A stretch of 32,014 bases of DNA, taken from Rhodothermaceae bacterium Tc-Br11_B2g6_7. Lineage in GTDB: Bacteria > Bacteroidota > Rhodothermia > Rhodothermales > Salinibacteraceae. Every line of letters begins with the position of its first letter. The stretch's first letter is position 1. The notes below the pieces were generated by a model. The model worked only from the letters and a program-made list of their open reading frames with translations. It was not told where the DNA came from and ran no database searches. Made by a program: the position numbers and the translations under genes. Where the stretch lies: NCBI GenBank assembly GCA_001564055.1, contig LKNB01000032.1, positions 1 to 32,014 of the forward strand. The letters are read 5' to 3'. Below, one piece after another: positions 24,307 to 32,014 of the stretch.

Positions 24307-25197
24307 GTGCAAAGCACCATGAACCCTTTGATCTTTACTCGCTCCCTTTTTGTGGCTTTTGCTGCTGTGTTACTGAGCATCGCCTTGGTACTGCCCGCGC
24401 AGGCGCAGGAAGATCTTGGTGCCCTTTACAACGAAGCCGCGCAGGTCGCGCAGCAGGCCCAGCAGGCCCAGCAGAACCAAGAGCACGCCCAGGCGCGACA
24501 GCTCTACGCCGAGGCGCACGAGAAAATTGTTGCGTTCTGGGAGCTCGGCCAGGAAATGGAGCACGACGGCGCGATAGCCGAAGGACGGCGCCTGGCCACG
24601 CAATTCCAGTTTCGCGCTGGTCTGATGGCGGACCGTGCCGAGGACTACGACCAGGCCATTGAGCACTTTACGCAGGCGCTGGAGTACAACGACGAGCACA
24701 GCCGGGCCTACCTGGCCAAGGCCGAAGCGCTTCGTAAGTCGGACCGCTTCGATGAGGGGCTTGAGTTCTACCAGCTCGCCATCGAGACGGGCGACACCGA
24801 AGAGCAGCGCACGGCGGAGCGGACCGTCCGGTCGCAGTTTCATTTCCTGGCCTCGTCCCGGCTGGGGGAATCAGAGAGCCCGTCGCGCTCCGCAGCGAAC
24901 GAAGCGCTCTCCCACCTGGAGCGGCTGCAAGACTACGTAGAGCCGAATGCGAATACCTTTTACTACATGGCGGTCGCGCATGAGGCGCTGGGTAACTACG
25001 ACGAAGCCATTTCGATGGCCTCACAGGCGCTCGACATCTTCACCGGAAGCCGCAGCGACCGCGCGCGCATCCACCTTGTACGGGGCGAAGCGTACATGGC
25101 GCAGGGCGATACGCAGCAAGCACGCTCGGATCTTGAGGAAGCCATGGTGGGCGAATACCGCCAGCGGGCCGAGGCGCTGATGGAGCAGCTTTCGTAA
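24307..25197 (+). CDS. Secreted TPR-repeat protein
   Basis: A 296-residue exported protein. Signal peptide: RSLFVAFAAVLLSIALVLP, cleaved after AQA near residue 33. A Gln/Ala-rich helix (44-60) is followed by at least four tetratricopeptide-like repeats, at about 104-128 (AEDYDQAIEHFTQALEYND), 134-162, 218-246 (LGNYDEAISMASQALDI) and 254-283 (QGDTQQARSDLEEAM). Such proteins scaffold protein complexes in the periplasm or at the outer membrane; the partner is unknown. The GTG at 24307 is used because a strong Shine-Dalgarno lies at ideal spacing; an ATG four codons later is the alternative. Transcription ends at a clear terminator 60 bases downstream. Confidence 0.8.
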   Translation: MQSTMNPLIFTRSLFVAFAAVLLSIALVLPAQAQEDLGALYNEAAQVAQQAQQAQQNQEHAQARQLYAEAHEKIVAFWELGQEMEHDGAIAEGRRLATQFQFRAGLMADRAEDYDQAIEHFTQALEYNDEHSRAYLAKAEALRKSDRFDEGLEFYQLAIETGDTEEQRTAERTVRSQFHFLASSRLGESESPSRSAANEALSHLERLQDYVEPNANTFYYMAVAHEALGNYDEAISMASQALDIFTGSRSDRARIHLVRGEAYMAQGDTQQARSDLEEAMVGEYRQRAEALMEQLS

Positions 25198-25255
25198 CCC
25201 ACAAGGTGTAGGCGAGAGTAACCGCTCGCTCGCCCGCATGCCGCCTGCATACCAA

Positions 25256-25290
25256 AGCCCCACCCTCCGGAAGGAGCGTGGGGCTTTTTT
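25256..25290 (+). terminator. Intrinsic terminator after TPR gene
   Basis: AGCCCCAC (25256-25263) pairs with GTGGGGCT (25278-25285), with an inner CTCC-GGAA-GGAG stem, followed directly by TTTTTT. This is a textbook rho-independent terminator on the + strand. It lies 35 bases from the convergent amidohydrolase stop. Confidence 0.93.
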
Positions 25291-25324
25291 AATGACTGCG
25301 GAGTGAGCGTCGTGCCAGCTCCTT

Positions 25325-26674
25325 TTACTCTTGCGGGTGGAGGGTGGCCCCGGGCTGGCGATCCAGAAATTCTTCGTAGAGGCGGGACTGCTCGCTCTCC
25401 ATCGGAATCTGGTAGCCGTTAATAAAGAGGTGCGTAACGGCGGTCGCTGGCTCGAAGGGATCGCCATCGGCGATGAAGAGGGACGCCTGCTTGCCCTCCT
25501 CCAGTGAGCCCAGCTCATCGGCGACGCCAAAGATCTCCGCGGGCGTCAGGGTGACGGCCCGGAGGGCATCTTCGTACGGCATGCCGTAGGCCACGGCAAA
25601 GCCCGCGTTGAAGGGCAGGTTGCGGACGTTTGCGTCTTCGCCAGTGCGGAGGGCTACGGTAACCCCCGCTTCGTGCATCAGGGCAGCATTTTCGTAGGCG
25701 CGGTCGTAGCGGTCGGAGCTGCGCGAAGGCGTCGCGATAACCGGACCCGCCAGCACGGGGACGCCCGCTTCTGCAATCAGGTCAGCGACGCGCCAGCCCT
25801 CGCTGACACCGCTCAGCACTACCTGCTCCAGCTCGCGGTCGGCAATCCACTCCAGGGCCGACCGAATATCCGCCGACCGGTTCACGCGAATCATGACGGG
25901 CATTCCGCCCCGCACCACAGGCAGCATGGCTTCCATCTCCGGGACGTACGATGGGGCTTCGTGTGCCTGTGGATCGGCCGTGTGGGCGGAGTCGATCTGC
26001 GCGTACTGCGCTGCACGGTCCCACACCAGGTTCAGCTCATCGATGGCTTCCTGGGCTTCCCGCTCAATCTCCTCATCCGAGCGGCGGTCCCACCAGCCCC
26101 CGCGTCCGGTGGAGGGGTAGTTCACCGTCATCAACTCAGCACCGCCCACGTGCATCTGCTCCGGCGTGTACCCGTGCAGATTGATCAAGGCGGCAGTGCC
26201 CGAGATGCGGCCACCGGACGGCTCCGTAATGACGGTGGTAATACCCGCCACCCGGTTTACCGGGATCAGCCGCGAGTTGGGGTGCACGGCGGTAAGAATG
26301 TCGAGCTGTGGGTTCAGCGCCCCCACCTCATTGAAGTCCTGCGTGAGCGAGATGGAGCCCACTTCGGTAACACCCAGTCGGGTCCCGCTGTCGATCATGC
26401 CTGGATATACGGACTTGCCCTCGGCGTCAATCACGGTAGCGCCCTCTGGGATGGTCACATCGGTGCCGAGGGCCGTAATGCGTCCGTTTTCGATGATGAG
26501 GGTACCGTTGCTGATGGTGCCATTCGCGACGGTCACCAGTTCAGCGTTGGTAATGGCAAACGGGCCGCGGTCGTCAGTGGCGGTGGCATCGACGGGCGTG
26601 CCGAACAGCAGACCGGCCGCGAGCAAGACCGAAAGAAGAAAAGACATAGGAGCGAGGGTCCGGTAGAATAGCAT
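25325..26674 (-). CDS. Exported amidohydrolase-fold protein lacking metal ligands
   Basis: About 449 residues from the chosen start: MLFYRTLAPMSFLLSVLL forms a signal peptide ending near VDATA. The composite-domain opening (ITNAELVTVANGTISNGTLIIENGRI) and the closing LTPAEIFGVADELGSLEEGKQASLFIADGDPF are typical amidohydrolases. But the metal-binding IDxHxH reads IDSGTR (His replaced by G97 and R99), the usual VHAH region reads VMIRVNRSADI, the later H reads VVLSGVSEGW, and the catalytic Asp region reads RTGEDANVRN. The enzyme is thus predicted inactive as a metallohydrolase, although the fold is kept. It starts 28 bases after the catalytic paralogue ends, in the same operon. It may be a structural or regulatory partner. 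Confidence 0.85.
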   Translation of the reverse strand: MLFYRTLAPMSFLLSVLLAAGLLFGTPVDATATDDRGPFAITNAELVTVANGTISNGTLIIENGRITALGTDVTIPEGATVIDAEGKSVYPGMIDSGTRLGVTEVGSISLTQDFNEVGALNPQLDILTAVHPNSRLIPVNRVAGITTVITEPSGGRISGTAALINLHGYTPEQMHVGGAELMTVNYPSTGRGGWWDRRSDEEIEREAQEAIDELNLVWDRAAQYAQIDSAHTADPQAHEAPSYVPEMEAMLPVVRGGMPVMIRVNRSADIRSALEWIADRELEQVVLSGVSEGWRVADLIAEAGVPVLAGPVIATPSRSSDRYDRAYENAALMHEAGVTVALRTGEDANVRNLPFNAGFAVAYGMPYEDALRAVTLTPAEIFGVADELGSLEEGKQASLFIADGDPFEPATAVTHLFINGYQIPMESEQSRLYEEFLDRQPGATLHPQE

Positions 26675-26702
26675 GAGGATAAAAGAGGTGGCCGGGGCCG
26701 GA

Positions 26703-28124
26703 TTACTTTGTGGAGAGAAACTCAAACAGGTTGACGCCCTCCATGCAGCCCACCCCGTGGCCATGGGCGTCGTGGGGATGGTCGTGGCTATGGCTGTGCG
26801 TCTCTCCGGCGTAGGCAGGGGCGACATCGCCCTCAGGGTTCACCTGCAGGCGCATGTCGTCCGGGTCCGTCGCCCGGTCGAACCGCACTACGCCATCCAC
26901 AAACGTCATCTGCGGCACGGCATACACGGACAGGGGATGGGCGCTGAAGAGCGCGAGGTCGGCATCTTTGCCTTCTTCAATAGAGCCGACACGGTCGTCG
27001 ATGCCGAGCTGGATGGCCGGGTTGATCGTCACCAGCGATAGGGCTTCGTCATCCGTCAGGTCGCCGTAGCGCTGCGACTTGGCCGCCTGATGGTACATAT
27101 GGCGGATGAGGTCGCCGCTGTCGGAGTGGATAGAGGCCGTGATTCCGTTGCGGATCAGGATAGCCGCATTGTGAGCCGCGGCGTTGTAGGCCTCAAACTT
27201 AAAGCCCCACCAGTCCATGAACACCGATACGGGGATCCCTTGCGCGGCAATCTCTGGGGCAATCTTGAAGGCCTCAATGCTATGCTGCAGCACGAAGGTG
27301 TCGTTCAGCCCAAAATCGTCGATCACCTGCATCAGCATGAGCATTTCGTCGGCCCGGTAGGAGTGCGCGTGCACGACGATGTCGCCGCTGAGCACGTCGC
27401 TGAGCACTTCGAGGCGCTCACTGTACGGTGGCGGCGTCGGGCGGTCGCCATTGGCATACGCAGCCTTTTGCTCGGCATAGACTTGCGCTTGCCGAAAGGC
27501 ATCCCGGATGACAAACTCGACGCCCATCCGCGTGCGGGGCTTGATGCCTTGCCCCTGGCCGTGGACGCGCATCGGGTTTTCGCCCAGCGCAAACTTGATG
27601 GTCCGCGGGGCGCCGTCGAAGCGGTAGTGCTCCGGGTTCAGATCTCCGTAGCGCAGTTTGATGGTCTGGTTGCGCCCGCCGATGGCGTTGGCCGAACCAT
27701 GCATCACATGGGCCGTGGTCGTACCGCCCGCCAGGGCCCGGTAGATGCTCACATCGTACGGATTAAGCACATCGCCTACCCCGACATCCGCTGTAACGGG
27801 GCGGGTGGCTTCATTCACGTTGCTGATGCCGATGTGGGAGTGCGCGTCGATGATGCCGGGCATCACGTGGAGATCCGTCGCATCAATCACCCGTACGCCG
27901 GAGGGTGCGCTGAGCCCCGCGCCGAGCGATTCAATACGGCCGTCGCGCACCAGGATGTCGGTGTTCTCGAGGGTGCCGTTCGTGACGGTGTGCACGGTGG
28001 CATTTTGGATGAGCACATCGCCGCGGTCCTGGGCCACGAGCAGGGAGGTGCTTAGCAGGAGCACGAGGGATAGGATGCAGCTAAACGAAAGAAAGCGTAA
28101 AAGCATGGGGCGGAAAGGAGGCAT
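26703..28124 (-). CDS. Exported amidohydrolase, metal-binding, His-rich tail
   Basis: A 473-residue amidohydrolase with signal peptide (FLSFSCILSLVLLLSTSLLVA, cleaved before QD). The active site is complete: H95 and H97 in PGIIDAHSHIG, a probable carbamylated K177 in RTIKFALGENP, H252/H254 in VVHAHSYRADE, H281 in VLQHSIEAFK and D335 in SIHSDSGD. It resembles the imidazolonepropionase/Xaa-Pro dipeptidase-like amidohydrolases of Bacteroidota, but the substrate is not known. The C-terminus has a HSHSHDHPHDAHGHG stretch (roughly 443-457) that could bind metal. It is flanked by two paralogues that lack most of these residues; all three are on one strand with short gaps, as an operon. Confidence 0.87.
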   Translation of the reverse strand: MPPFRPMLLRFLSFSCILSLVLLLSTSLLVAQDRGDVLIQNATVHTVTNGTLENTDILVRDGRIESLGAGLSAPSGVRVIDATDLHVMPGIIDAHSHIGISNVNEATRPVTADVGVGDVLNPYDVSIYRALAGGTTTAHVMHGSANAIGGRNQTIKLRYGDLNPEHYRFDGAPRTIKFALGENPMRVHGQGQGIKPRTRMGVEFVIRDAFRQAQVYAEQKAAYANGDRPTPPPYSERLEVLSDVLSGDIVVHAHSYRADEMLMLMQVIDDFGLNDTFVLQHSIEAFKIAPEIAAQGIPVSVFMDWWGFKFEAYNAAAHNAAILIRNGITASIHSDSGDLIRHMYHQAAKSQRYGDLTDDEALSLVTINPAIQLGIDDRVGSIEEGKDADLALFSAHPLSVYAVPQMTFVDGVVRFDRATDPDDMRLQVNPEGDVAPAYAGETHSHSHDHPHDAHGHGVGCMEGVNLFEFLSTK

Positions 28125-28155
28125 GCGAATCGGGAAAGCGAGGAAGAGCAGTGCT

Positions 28156-28200
28156 GTTATCGAGCCGACTGTTATCGAGCCGACTGTTATCGAGCCGACT
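28156..28200 (+). repeat. Three perfect 15-bp tandem repeats
   Basis: GTTATCGAGCCGACT occurs three times in a row (28156-28170, 28171-28185, 28186-28200), with a decayed partial unit after. It sits in the short gap between the first and second amidohydrolase genes of the operon, in noncoding DNA just upstream of the second start. Copy number could vary between strains. Confidence 0.9.
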
Positions 28201-28210
28201 GGTGGCGAGC

Positions 28211-29941
28211 CTATTGGTCAGGCCCGGCCGTTCGGGTGCCCGTCACGGGTACGCCACCGAATCCAGGAATCGTTAGTGTACCTTCGGCCTCCGTCTCCGT
28301 CAGGGTCAGGCGGCCGCGAATAGCGCCGAACTGCTCAGCGGTGAAGGCGAAGGTGAGGATGTTGCCGTCGATTCGGACCTCGTCAAACGGTGCGGGGTCG
28401 GACGAGACCATCTCAACGGTGATGGTGCCATCGAGCGCTTCGGGGCTGCCATCAAGCTGCACGGTGGCATCGACCGTACCCTCAGGCGAGCGGACGGTAA
28501 GCGCCCAGGTGCCGACCGGGTTGATCTCGGCGTCAGGGTCGGCGTCGGCAGGGGCGGTGGTTACGTCGTAGGCTGCTCCATCAACAAACACCGTGTGGAT
28601 GTCTGTGTCATCGTCAAATAGGTCACCGGTTGCCACGATGAGGTTGGCAATCTTGCCAGCCTCCACCGTGCCCACCTGCCGGTCGATGCCCAAACGCTCC
28701 GCCGGGCGCGTGGTGAGGGCAGCAAGGGCCACGTCAGCGGGAAGGCCTGCGGCCACCACCCGGCGAATATGCGCCAGTACGTCGCCCGGTGCGGTATCCT
28801 TTGTCGTAAAGGCAAACGAGAGCCCGGCCTCATGGAGGAGCGCGGCTGTGCGCTCGTACTGTTGCTGGACTTCCCGGAGCCTGGCCTTCAGATTCTCTTC
28901 TTCGGCCTCCACGTCAGCAAACGTACGTGTGCGGAGGTCGGGGTCGAACGGCGTGTGCTCCTCGTCTCCATCCACCTCCACGGCATCGGGCAGATCGAGG
29001 GTCAGGTAGAGAGGGACGTCAGCGTCACGGAGGGCATCCAGCGCGTCGAAGCTCTGGGCGAGGCCCGTCAGTACAAGCGGGAAGCCGAGTTCATTGCGGA
29101 GCGCCAGCACCCGGTGTAAATCCAGCGCGTTTTCGGTGTGGAAGAACATCGGGAGATCGCCCGACAGCACCGGGAAAAGCGCGCGGTGGACGGGGTCGTG
29201 GGAGGGACGCTCCATGCCCTCTGGGTTTGCATCATACCGCGCTTCCACGGCCTGCCGGCGCTCAGCCTCGCGAAAGGTCTGCCGGAACTGGGCGATCACG
29301 GCCATGTCGTTGGACGGGAAAACGCCGCTGGCACTCGCGATTTGGGCCAGTTGGGCGGTTTCGCCACGGAGCACCATGGTGTCGGGGTCGTCGCCGCCAA
29401 GCAAGATAACCGCGCCGGTCCCGGGCAGCATGCGCCCCTTTGGCATCACGTGGGCCGCTGTAAAGCCCTGCTCCCGAAGGCGCCGAATGGCGGTATCCTC
29501 GGGGTTAAGAAAGGCCCGAACGTCCCGGTTGGGTTGGATGCCGGCACGGGCGGGCGGCGGGTTGCCCCGGTCTTCCACGTCGCCATTCTCGTCGTCGGCC
29601 TCGCGCACCCCGACGTGGGACAGCCCATCAATAAAGCCAGCATAGACGGTCAGGGTGTCGCCACCGTCGATGCGGTCAGCCCCCACCGGCACCGACACGT
29701 TGGTGCCCACCGCCTCAATGAACCCATCGCGGATGAGCACCGTCGCGCTTTCTGACACAGAGCCAGGGCTGGCCACGACGCGGACGTTTTCGAGCGCCAT
29801 GACGGACGTCACACGCGGGACATCATCCTGTGCCTGCGCGACTGGAACGAGCAGCATCAGGGCCATCAGGACGATACCTGTGATGCAGGCTGGTGGGGCG
29901 GGGGAGAACAGACGAGGAGGAAGCGTTGGTAACAAGCGCAT
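28211..29941 (-). CDS. Exported amidohydrolase-fold protein, degenerate site, C-terminal beta domain
   Basis: About 576 residues from the ATG at 29941 (MRLLPTLPPRLF with a hydrophobic ITGIVLMALMLLV, cleaved after AQA). The amidohydrolase layout is clear: ALENVRVVASPG opening, VYAGFIDGLSHVG, and LTTRPAERLGIDRQVGTVEAGKIANLIV near the end. In the metal motif the first His is L107, the second H109 remains. The next site reads MFFHTENALDLH, the later His is missing (VLTGLAQSFD), and the catalytic Asp region reads TTKDTAPGDV. Hydrolase activity is doubtful. A 100-residue all-beta extension follows (GTWALTVRSPEGTVDATVQL), not part of the core fold. It is the first gene of the three-gene operon. Confidence 0.85.
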   Translation of the reverse strand: MRLLPTLPPRLFSPAPPACITGIVLMALMLLVPVAQAQDDVPRVTSVMALENVRVVASPGSVSESATVLIRDGFIEAVGTNVSVPVGADRIDGGDTLTVYAGFIDGLSHVGVREADDENGDVEDRGNPPPARAGIQPNRDVRAFLNPEDTAIRRLREQGFTAAHVMPKGRMLPGTGAVILLGGDDPDTMVLRGETAQLAQIASASGVFPSNDMAVIAQFRQTFREAERRQAVEARYDANPEGMERPSHDPVHRALFPVLSGDLPMFFHTENALDLHRVLALRNELGFPLVLTGLAQSFDALDALRDADVPLYLTLDLPDAVEVDGDEEHTPFDPDLRTRTFADVEAEEENLKARLREVQQQYERTAALLHEAGLSFAFTTKDTAPGDVLAHIRRVVAAGLPADVALAALTTRPAERLGIDRQVGTVEAGKIANLIVATGDLFDDDTDIHTVFVDGAAYDVTTAPADADPDAEINPVGTWALTVRSPEGTVDATVQLDGSPEALDGTITVEMVSSDPAPFDEVRIDGNILTFAFTAEQFGAIRGRLTLTETEAEGTLTIPGFGGVPVTGTRTAGPDQ

Positions 29942-30133
29942 CAAGCAAAAAGGATAAGGTGAGGCCGACACAAGGTAGTCCGTGGGTACGAACTGCGCCC
30001 AATATACGAGGCGATTATTACATTGTCAGGTGCTGCCGGCATATATATGTGGCAGGCTACCACCGGCTGTGCAAACCAGTGAATATAACCTGTGATTTGT
30101 AACAATATTTTAGGTCTGGCCTCCTGGCTATCT
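29942..30133. other. AT-richer intergenic region
   Basis: Contains CATATATATG flanked by CTGCC and GGCAG and a run GTAACAATATTTTAGG, much less GC-rich than the genes around it. It probably holds promoters for the divergent amidohydrolase operon and the Phd gene. No gene is supported. Confidence 0.45.
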
Positions 30134-30184
30134 ATCGTGAAACCCCTGCGTTCGCCGGTCGTTCGGGCGTCTAATTCACGATAA
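30134..30184 (+). promoter_or_regulatory. 9-bp inverted repeat upstream of Phd antitoxin
   Basis: TATCGTGAA (30134-30142) and TTCACGATA (30176-30184) are perfect inverted repeats 33 bases apart. Inside, CGCC and GGCG form a nested stem. It may be a pair of operator half-sites or a leader RNA hairpin. Confidence 0.45.
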
Positions 30185-30200
30185 ATGACTTATATGTCAT
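30185..30200 (+). promoter_or_regulatory. ATGAC-TTATAT-GTCAT palindrome
   Basis: A perfect 5-bp inverted repeat around TTATAT, directly after the larger inverted repeat and six bases before the ATG at 30206. The layout, a -10-like box inside a palindrome, is like the site at 2858-2885 and would let the antitoxin block its own promoter. Confidence 0.45.
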
Positions 30201-30205
30201 CAAAT

Positions 30206-30406
30206 ATGTATAGTACTCGGGGCATCGATACCATCGCCACCATCACGGAGCTGCGCTCAAACACCACAGAGCTCGTCGACCACGCGAGTGAAATTGAGCG
30301 AGGGATTATGATTCAGAAAAACAACGAGCCCTACGCGGTGCTCATCAGCTACGATCTGTACCTGCAGCTGCTCGATGAGCGAGAGGCGGCGCAGGCATCT
30401 GAGTGA
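30206..30406 (+). CDS. Phd/YefM-family antitoxin, no toxin partner
   Basis: A 66-residue antitoxin from the ATG at 30206; an upstream ATG at 30185 would add seven residues but lies inside a palindrome. The sequence IATITELRSNTTELVDHA, then RGIMIQKNNEPYAVLISYDLYLQLLDE, is the standard Phd/YefM order: an N-terminal DNA-binding part and a strand-helix with PYAVLISYDLY. Members bind a RelE/ParE or Doc toxin and repress their own operon. No toxin gene follows; the next gene, 33 bases on, is the convergent AAA ATPase. It may act on a toxin elsewhere, or be an anti-addiction remnant. The family call is solid. Confidence 0.85.
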   Translation: MYSTRGIDTIATITELRSNTTELVDHASEIERGIMIQKNNEPYAVLISYDLYLQLLDEREAAQASE

Positions 30407-30439
30407 ATCTGAACCGTTGGCTCGCATGCTCCTGAGGCG

Positions 30440-32014
30440 TCACACGAGCGCTTTTAGCTCCTCTACTTGCCGGATGATGGTCTCCCGGTCCATGTGACGG
30501 TACCGCTCGGGCAGCAGCGCGCGGCTGGTGCATTCCAGCACAGCCGACAGCGTTTGGAGCTCCACCTCTACCGGATAGGTGGGCGGGATGAAATCGTCCA
30601 CCACGTGCGCCAGAATGTCCGGTGTCACCTCACCCGTGGGGGCCGGTGGCGGCGTTGAACTGCCGTTGCTGCGTGGAGGCGCAGCGGGTGCGTGAGGCGC
30701 ACGCCCGGAGGCGGCCATGAACTTTGCGCGGGTGAGCAAGGCCTCCATATCGGCCCCACTGAGCGTGCGCTCGCCATTTAGCAGGATCTCCGGGACGTCG
30801 TCGATGGGTAAGTCGACGCCGGTGCGCCGCATCATCACCTCCAACAGCTCCTCGCGATCTTCGCGGGTGGAGGGGTAGAAGAGGGCGAGATGCTCCTCGG
30901 CACGGCCCTGCCGTTTGAGGTCGACGGGCATCAGGTCGGGCCGTGCGGTCAGCAGAAAGAAAATGATCCGTCCGCGGTGGGCCGGGTTGCTCATGAAGGC
31001 GGCAATCTTCCCGAAGACGCGCGCCGACACGCCCGAGTCGCCCTGCGCATCCCGATTGCCGAGGGCCGCATCGGCTTCATCAATCATCACCGCCACGGGC
31101 GTCATCGCGGAGAGCAGCCCCAGGATTTTCTCCAGGTTGCCTTCCGTCACGCCCTGCCATTGCGAGCGGAAGTTCTTGAGCTTTACCATGGGAATCCCGA
31201 TCTCCCCGGCAAAACACGTGATCAGAAACGTCTTGCCAGTACCTACCGGACCGCTCACGAGGTAGCCCATGGGCATCACGTCAGGCCGGTTGTTGCGGAG
31301 GGCTTGGGCAGCATCGCGCAGGTGCTGCTTGGCCTCCCGGTGCCCCGCGACCATGTCCAGGCTGTAGTCGGTCTCCACAAACTCCAGCAGCCCGTAGGCC
31401 GCCTCCTCAATCATTTCCTTTTTAAGCTCTGCCAGCACCTCATAGGTGAGCTCAATGCGATTCTCGAGCACATCCGCCAAGATGGTGCGCAGCTGGATAA
31501 GGTTCAGCCCGGCGCTGTTTTGCATCATCTGGTCGATGGAGACCGACGCATGCTGGCTGAACGCGTCGGTGCGTCCCTCCAGGTACCAGTCCACGAACGC
31601 CCGTCGCTCTGCGCTCTGGGGGCGCTTCAGTTCAATCTCTACCACCCAGGGGCTCTGCACCAGCCGCTGGTTCAGGTCGCTCAGGTTTTCGGCGATCAGG
31701 CAGGTGGTGAAGTCGTTGCGGAGAAAGAGCGGGTCGTGCGACCACCGTTGTAGAAACACGAGCGCGCGCCGATCCTCCGTGGACGTCATCGAGGCCTCGG
31801 ACATCGGCACCACGGTCTCAGCATAGTCGATGATGCAGGCGATACGCTTACCATCGTTAAGCCGGAGGCGAAAATAGTTTTCCAGCAGCGCGAACACCTG
31901 CGGAGGCTCTTTGGGCAGCTTCTGCGCATACGAGGTGCCGTAGATGCTGTCGTATCCCGAAACGGCCCGGCTAAAGTCCTGCCGCGACCGCTTGTCCGCA
32001 AAGTGAATCCCGGA
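30440..32014 (-). CDS. AAA-family ATPase, partial (start beyond window)
   Basis: The visible part is 524 residues, open to the last base of the window, so the true start lies outside. Walker A GPVGTGKT is at about residues 255-262 of the visible part, Walker B VAVMIDEADAALG about 50 residues later, and a sensor-like FFLLTARPDLMPVDLKRQGR follows; the arginine-finger region looks intact. The upstream 200 residues contain ACIIDYAE and LQRWSHDP, resembling a degenerate ATPase-like domain without a P-loop, so this may be a tandem protein. The C-terminus is Pro/Ala-rich then helical (VDDFIPPTYPVEVELQTLSAVLECTSR). The substrate is unknown. It converges with the Phd gene. Confidence 0.8.
   Translation of the reverse strand, partial: SGIHFADKRSRQDFSRAVSGYDSIYGTSYAQKLPKEPPQVFALLENYFRLRLNDGKRIACIIDYAETVVPMSEASMTSTEDRRALVFLQRWSHDPLFLRNDFTTCLIAENLSDLNQRLVQSPWVVEIELKRPQSAERRAFVDWYLEGRTDAFSQHASVSIDQMMQNSAGLNLIQLRTILADVLENRIELTYEVLAELKKEMIEEAAYGLLEFVETDYSLDMVAGHREAKQHLRDAAQALRNNRPDVMPMGYLVSGPVGTGKTFLITCFAGEIGIPMVKLKNFRSQWQGVTEGNLEKILGLLSAMTPVAVMIDEADAALGNRDAQGDSGVSARVFGKIAAFMSNPAHRGRIIFFLLTARPDLMPVDLKRQGRAEEHLALFYPSTREDREELLEVMMRRTGVDLPIDDVPEILLNGERTLSGADMEALLTRAKFMAASGRAPHAPAAPPRSNGSSTPPPAPTGEVTPDILAHVVDDFIPPTYPVEVELQTLSAVLECTSRALLPERYRHMDRETIIRQVEELKALV

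Overview
The window looks like a GC-rich chromosome segment from the Bacteroidota/Rhodothermota side of the tree. I base this on family content rather than any marker gene: a DUF4783-type secreted protein, a Wzi-type capsule protein, an OmpA lipoprotein with a glycine zipper, tandem exported amidohydrolases, and a very large NtrY-like histidine kinase. Shine-Dalgarno sequences are mostly weak. No rRNA, tRNA, transposase, integrase or CRISPR array is visible.

Layout. (1) 1-4.2 kb and 5.2-6.7 kb form an accessory patch of small toxin-antitoxin (TA) genes: two DUF433/DUF5615 pairs (one with its toxin cut after about 15 codons), an intact AbrB/VapC pair, an orphan UPF0175 antitoxin, an AbrB-like/PIN pair whose toxin has a frameshift, and a C-terminal scrap of a DUF3368 PIN toxin. 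Seven copies of a ~166-bp hairpin-rich repeat, all in the same orientation, lie between or behind these genes, plus a second composite repeat. (2) 4.2-13.3 kb is an exopolysaccharide/capsule cluster on the + strand: two extended-SDR sugar-nucleotide epimerases (the first separated from the rest by a TA/repeat block), a WecA-type glycosyl-1-phosphate transferase fused to the N-terminal half of a CapD/WbpM-type protein, a WbpA-type UDP-sugar dehydrogenase, and a Wzi-like outer-membrane protein. (3) 13.4-25.3 kb is a core-like stretch: an HAD hydrolase, a 50-residue membrane protein, a 1387-residue histidine kinase, a DUF4783 protein, MutS2, a sugar-nucleotide transferase, an OmpA-like lipoprotein and a secreted TPR protein that ends at a clear intrinsic terminator. 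(4) 25.3-29.9 kb is a minus-strand operon of three exported amidohydrolase-fold proteins; only the middle one keeps the metal ligands. (5) 30.1-32 kb holds an orphan Phd/YefM antitoxin behind stacked inverted repeats, and a partial AAA ATPase that runs off the window.

The most unusual signal is the TA patch. It resembles an array of gene-plus-repeat units, integron-like in layout but without recognisable attC core sites. The repeat has four hairpins whose loops vary while most stems stay paired, and copies abut decayed toxin genes. Several antitoxin genes have 6-9-bp perfect inverted repeats just upstream, consistent with autoregulation.
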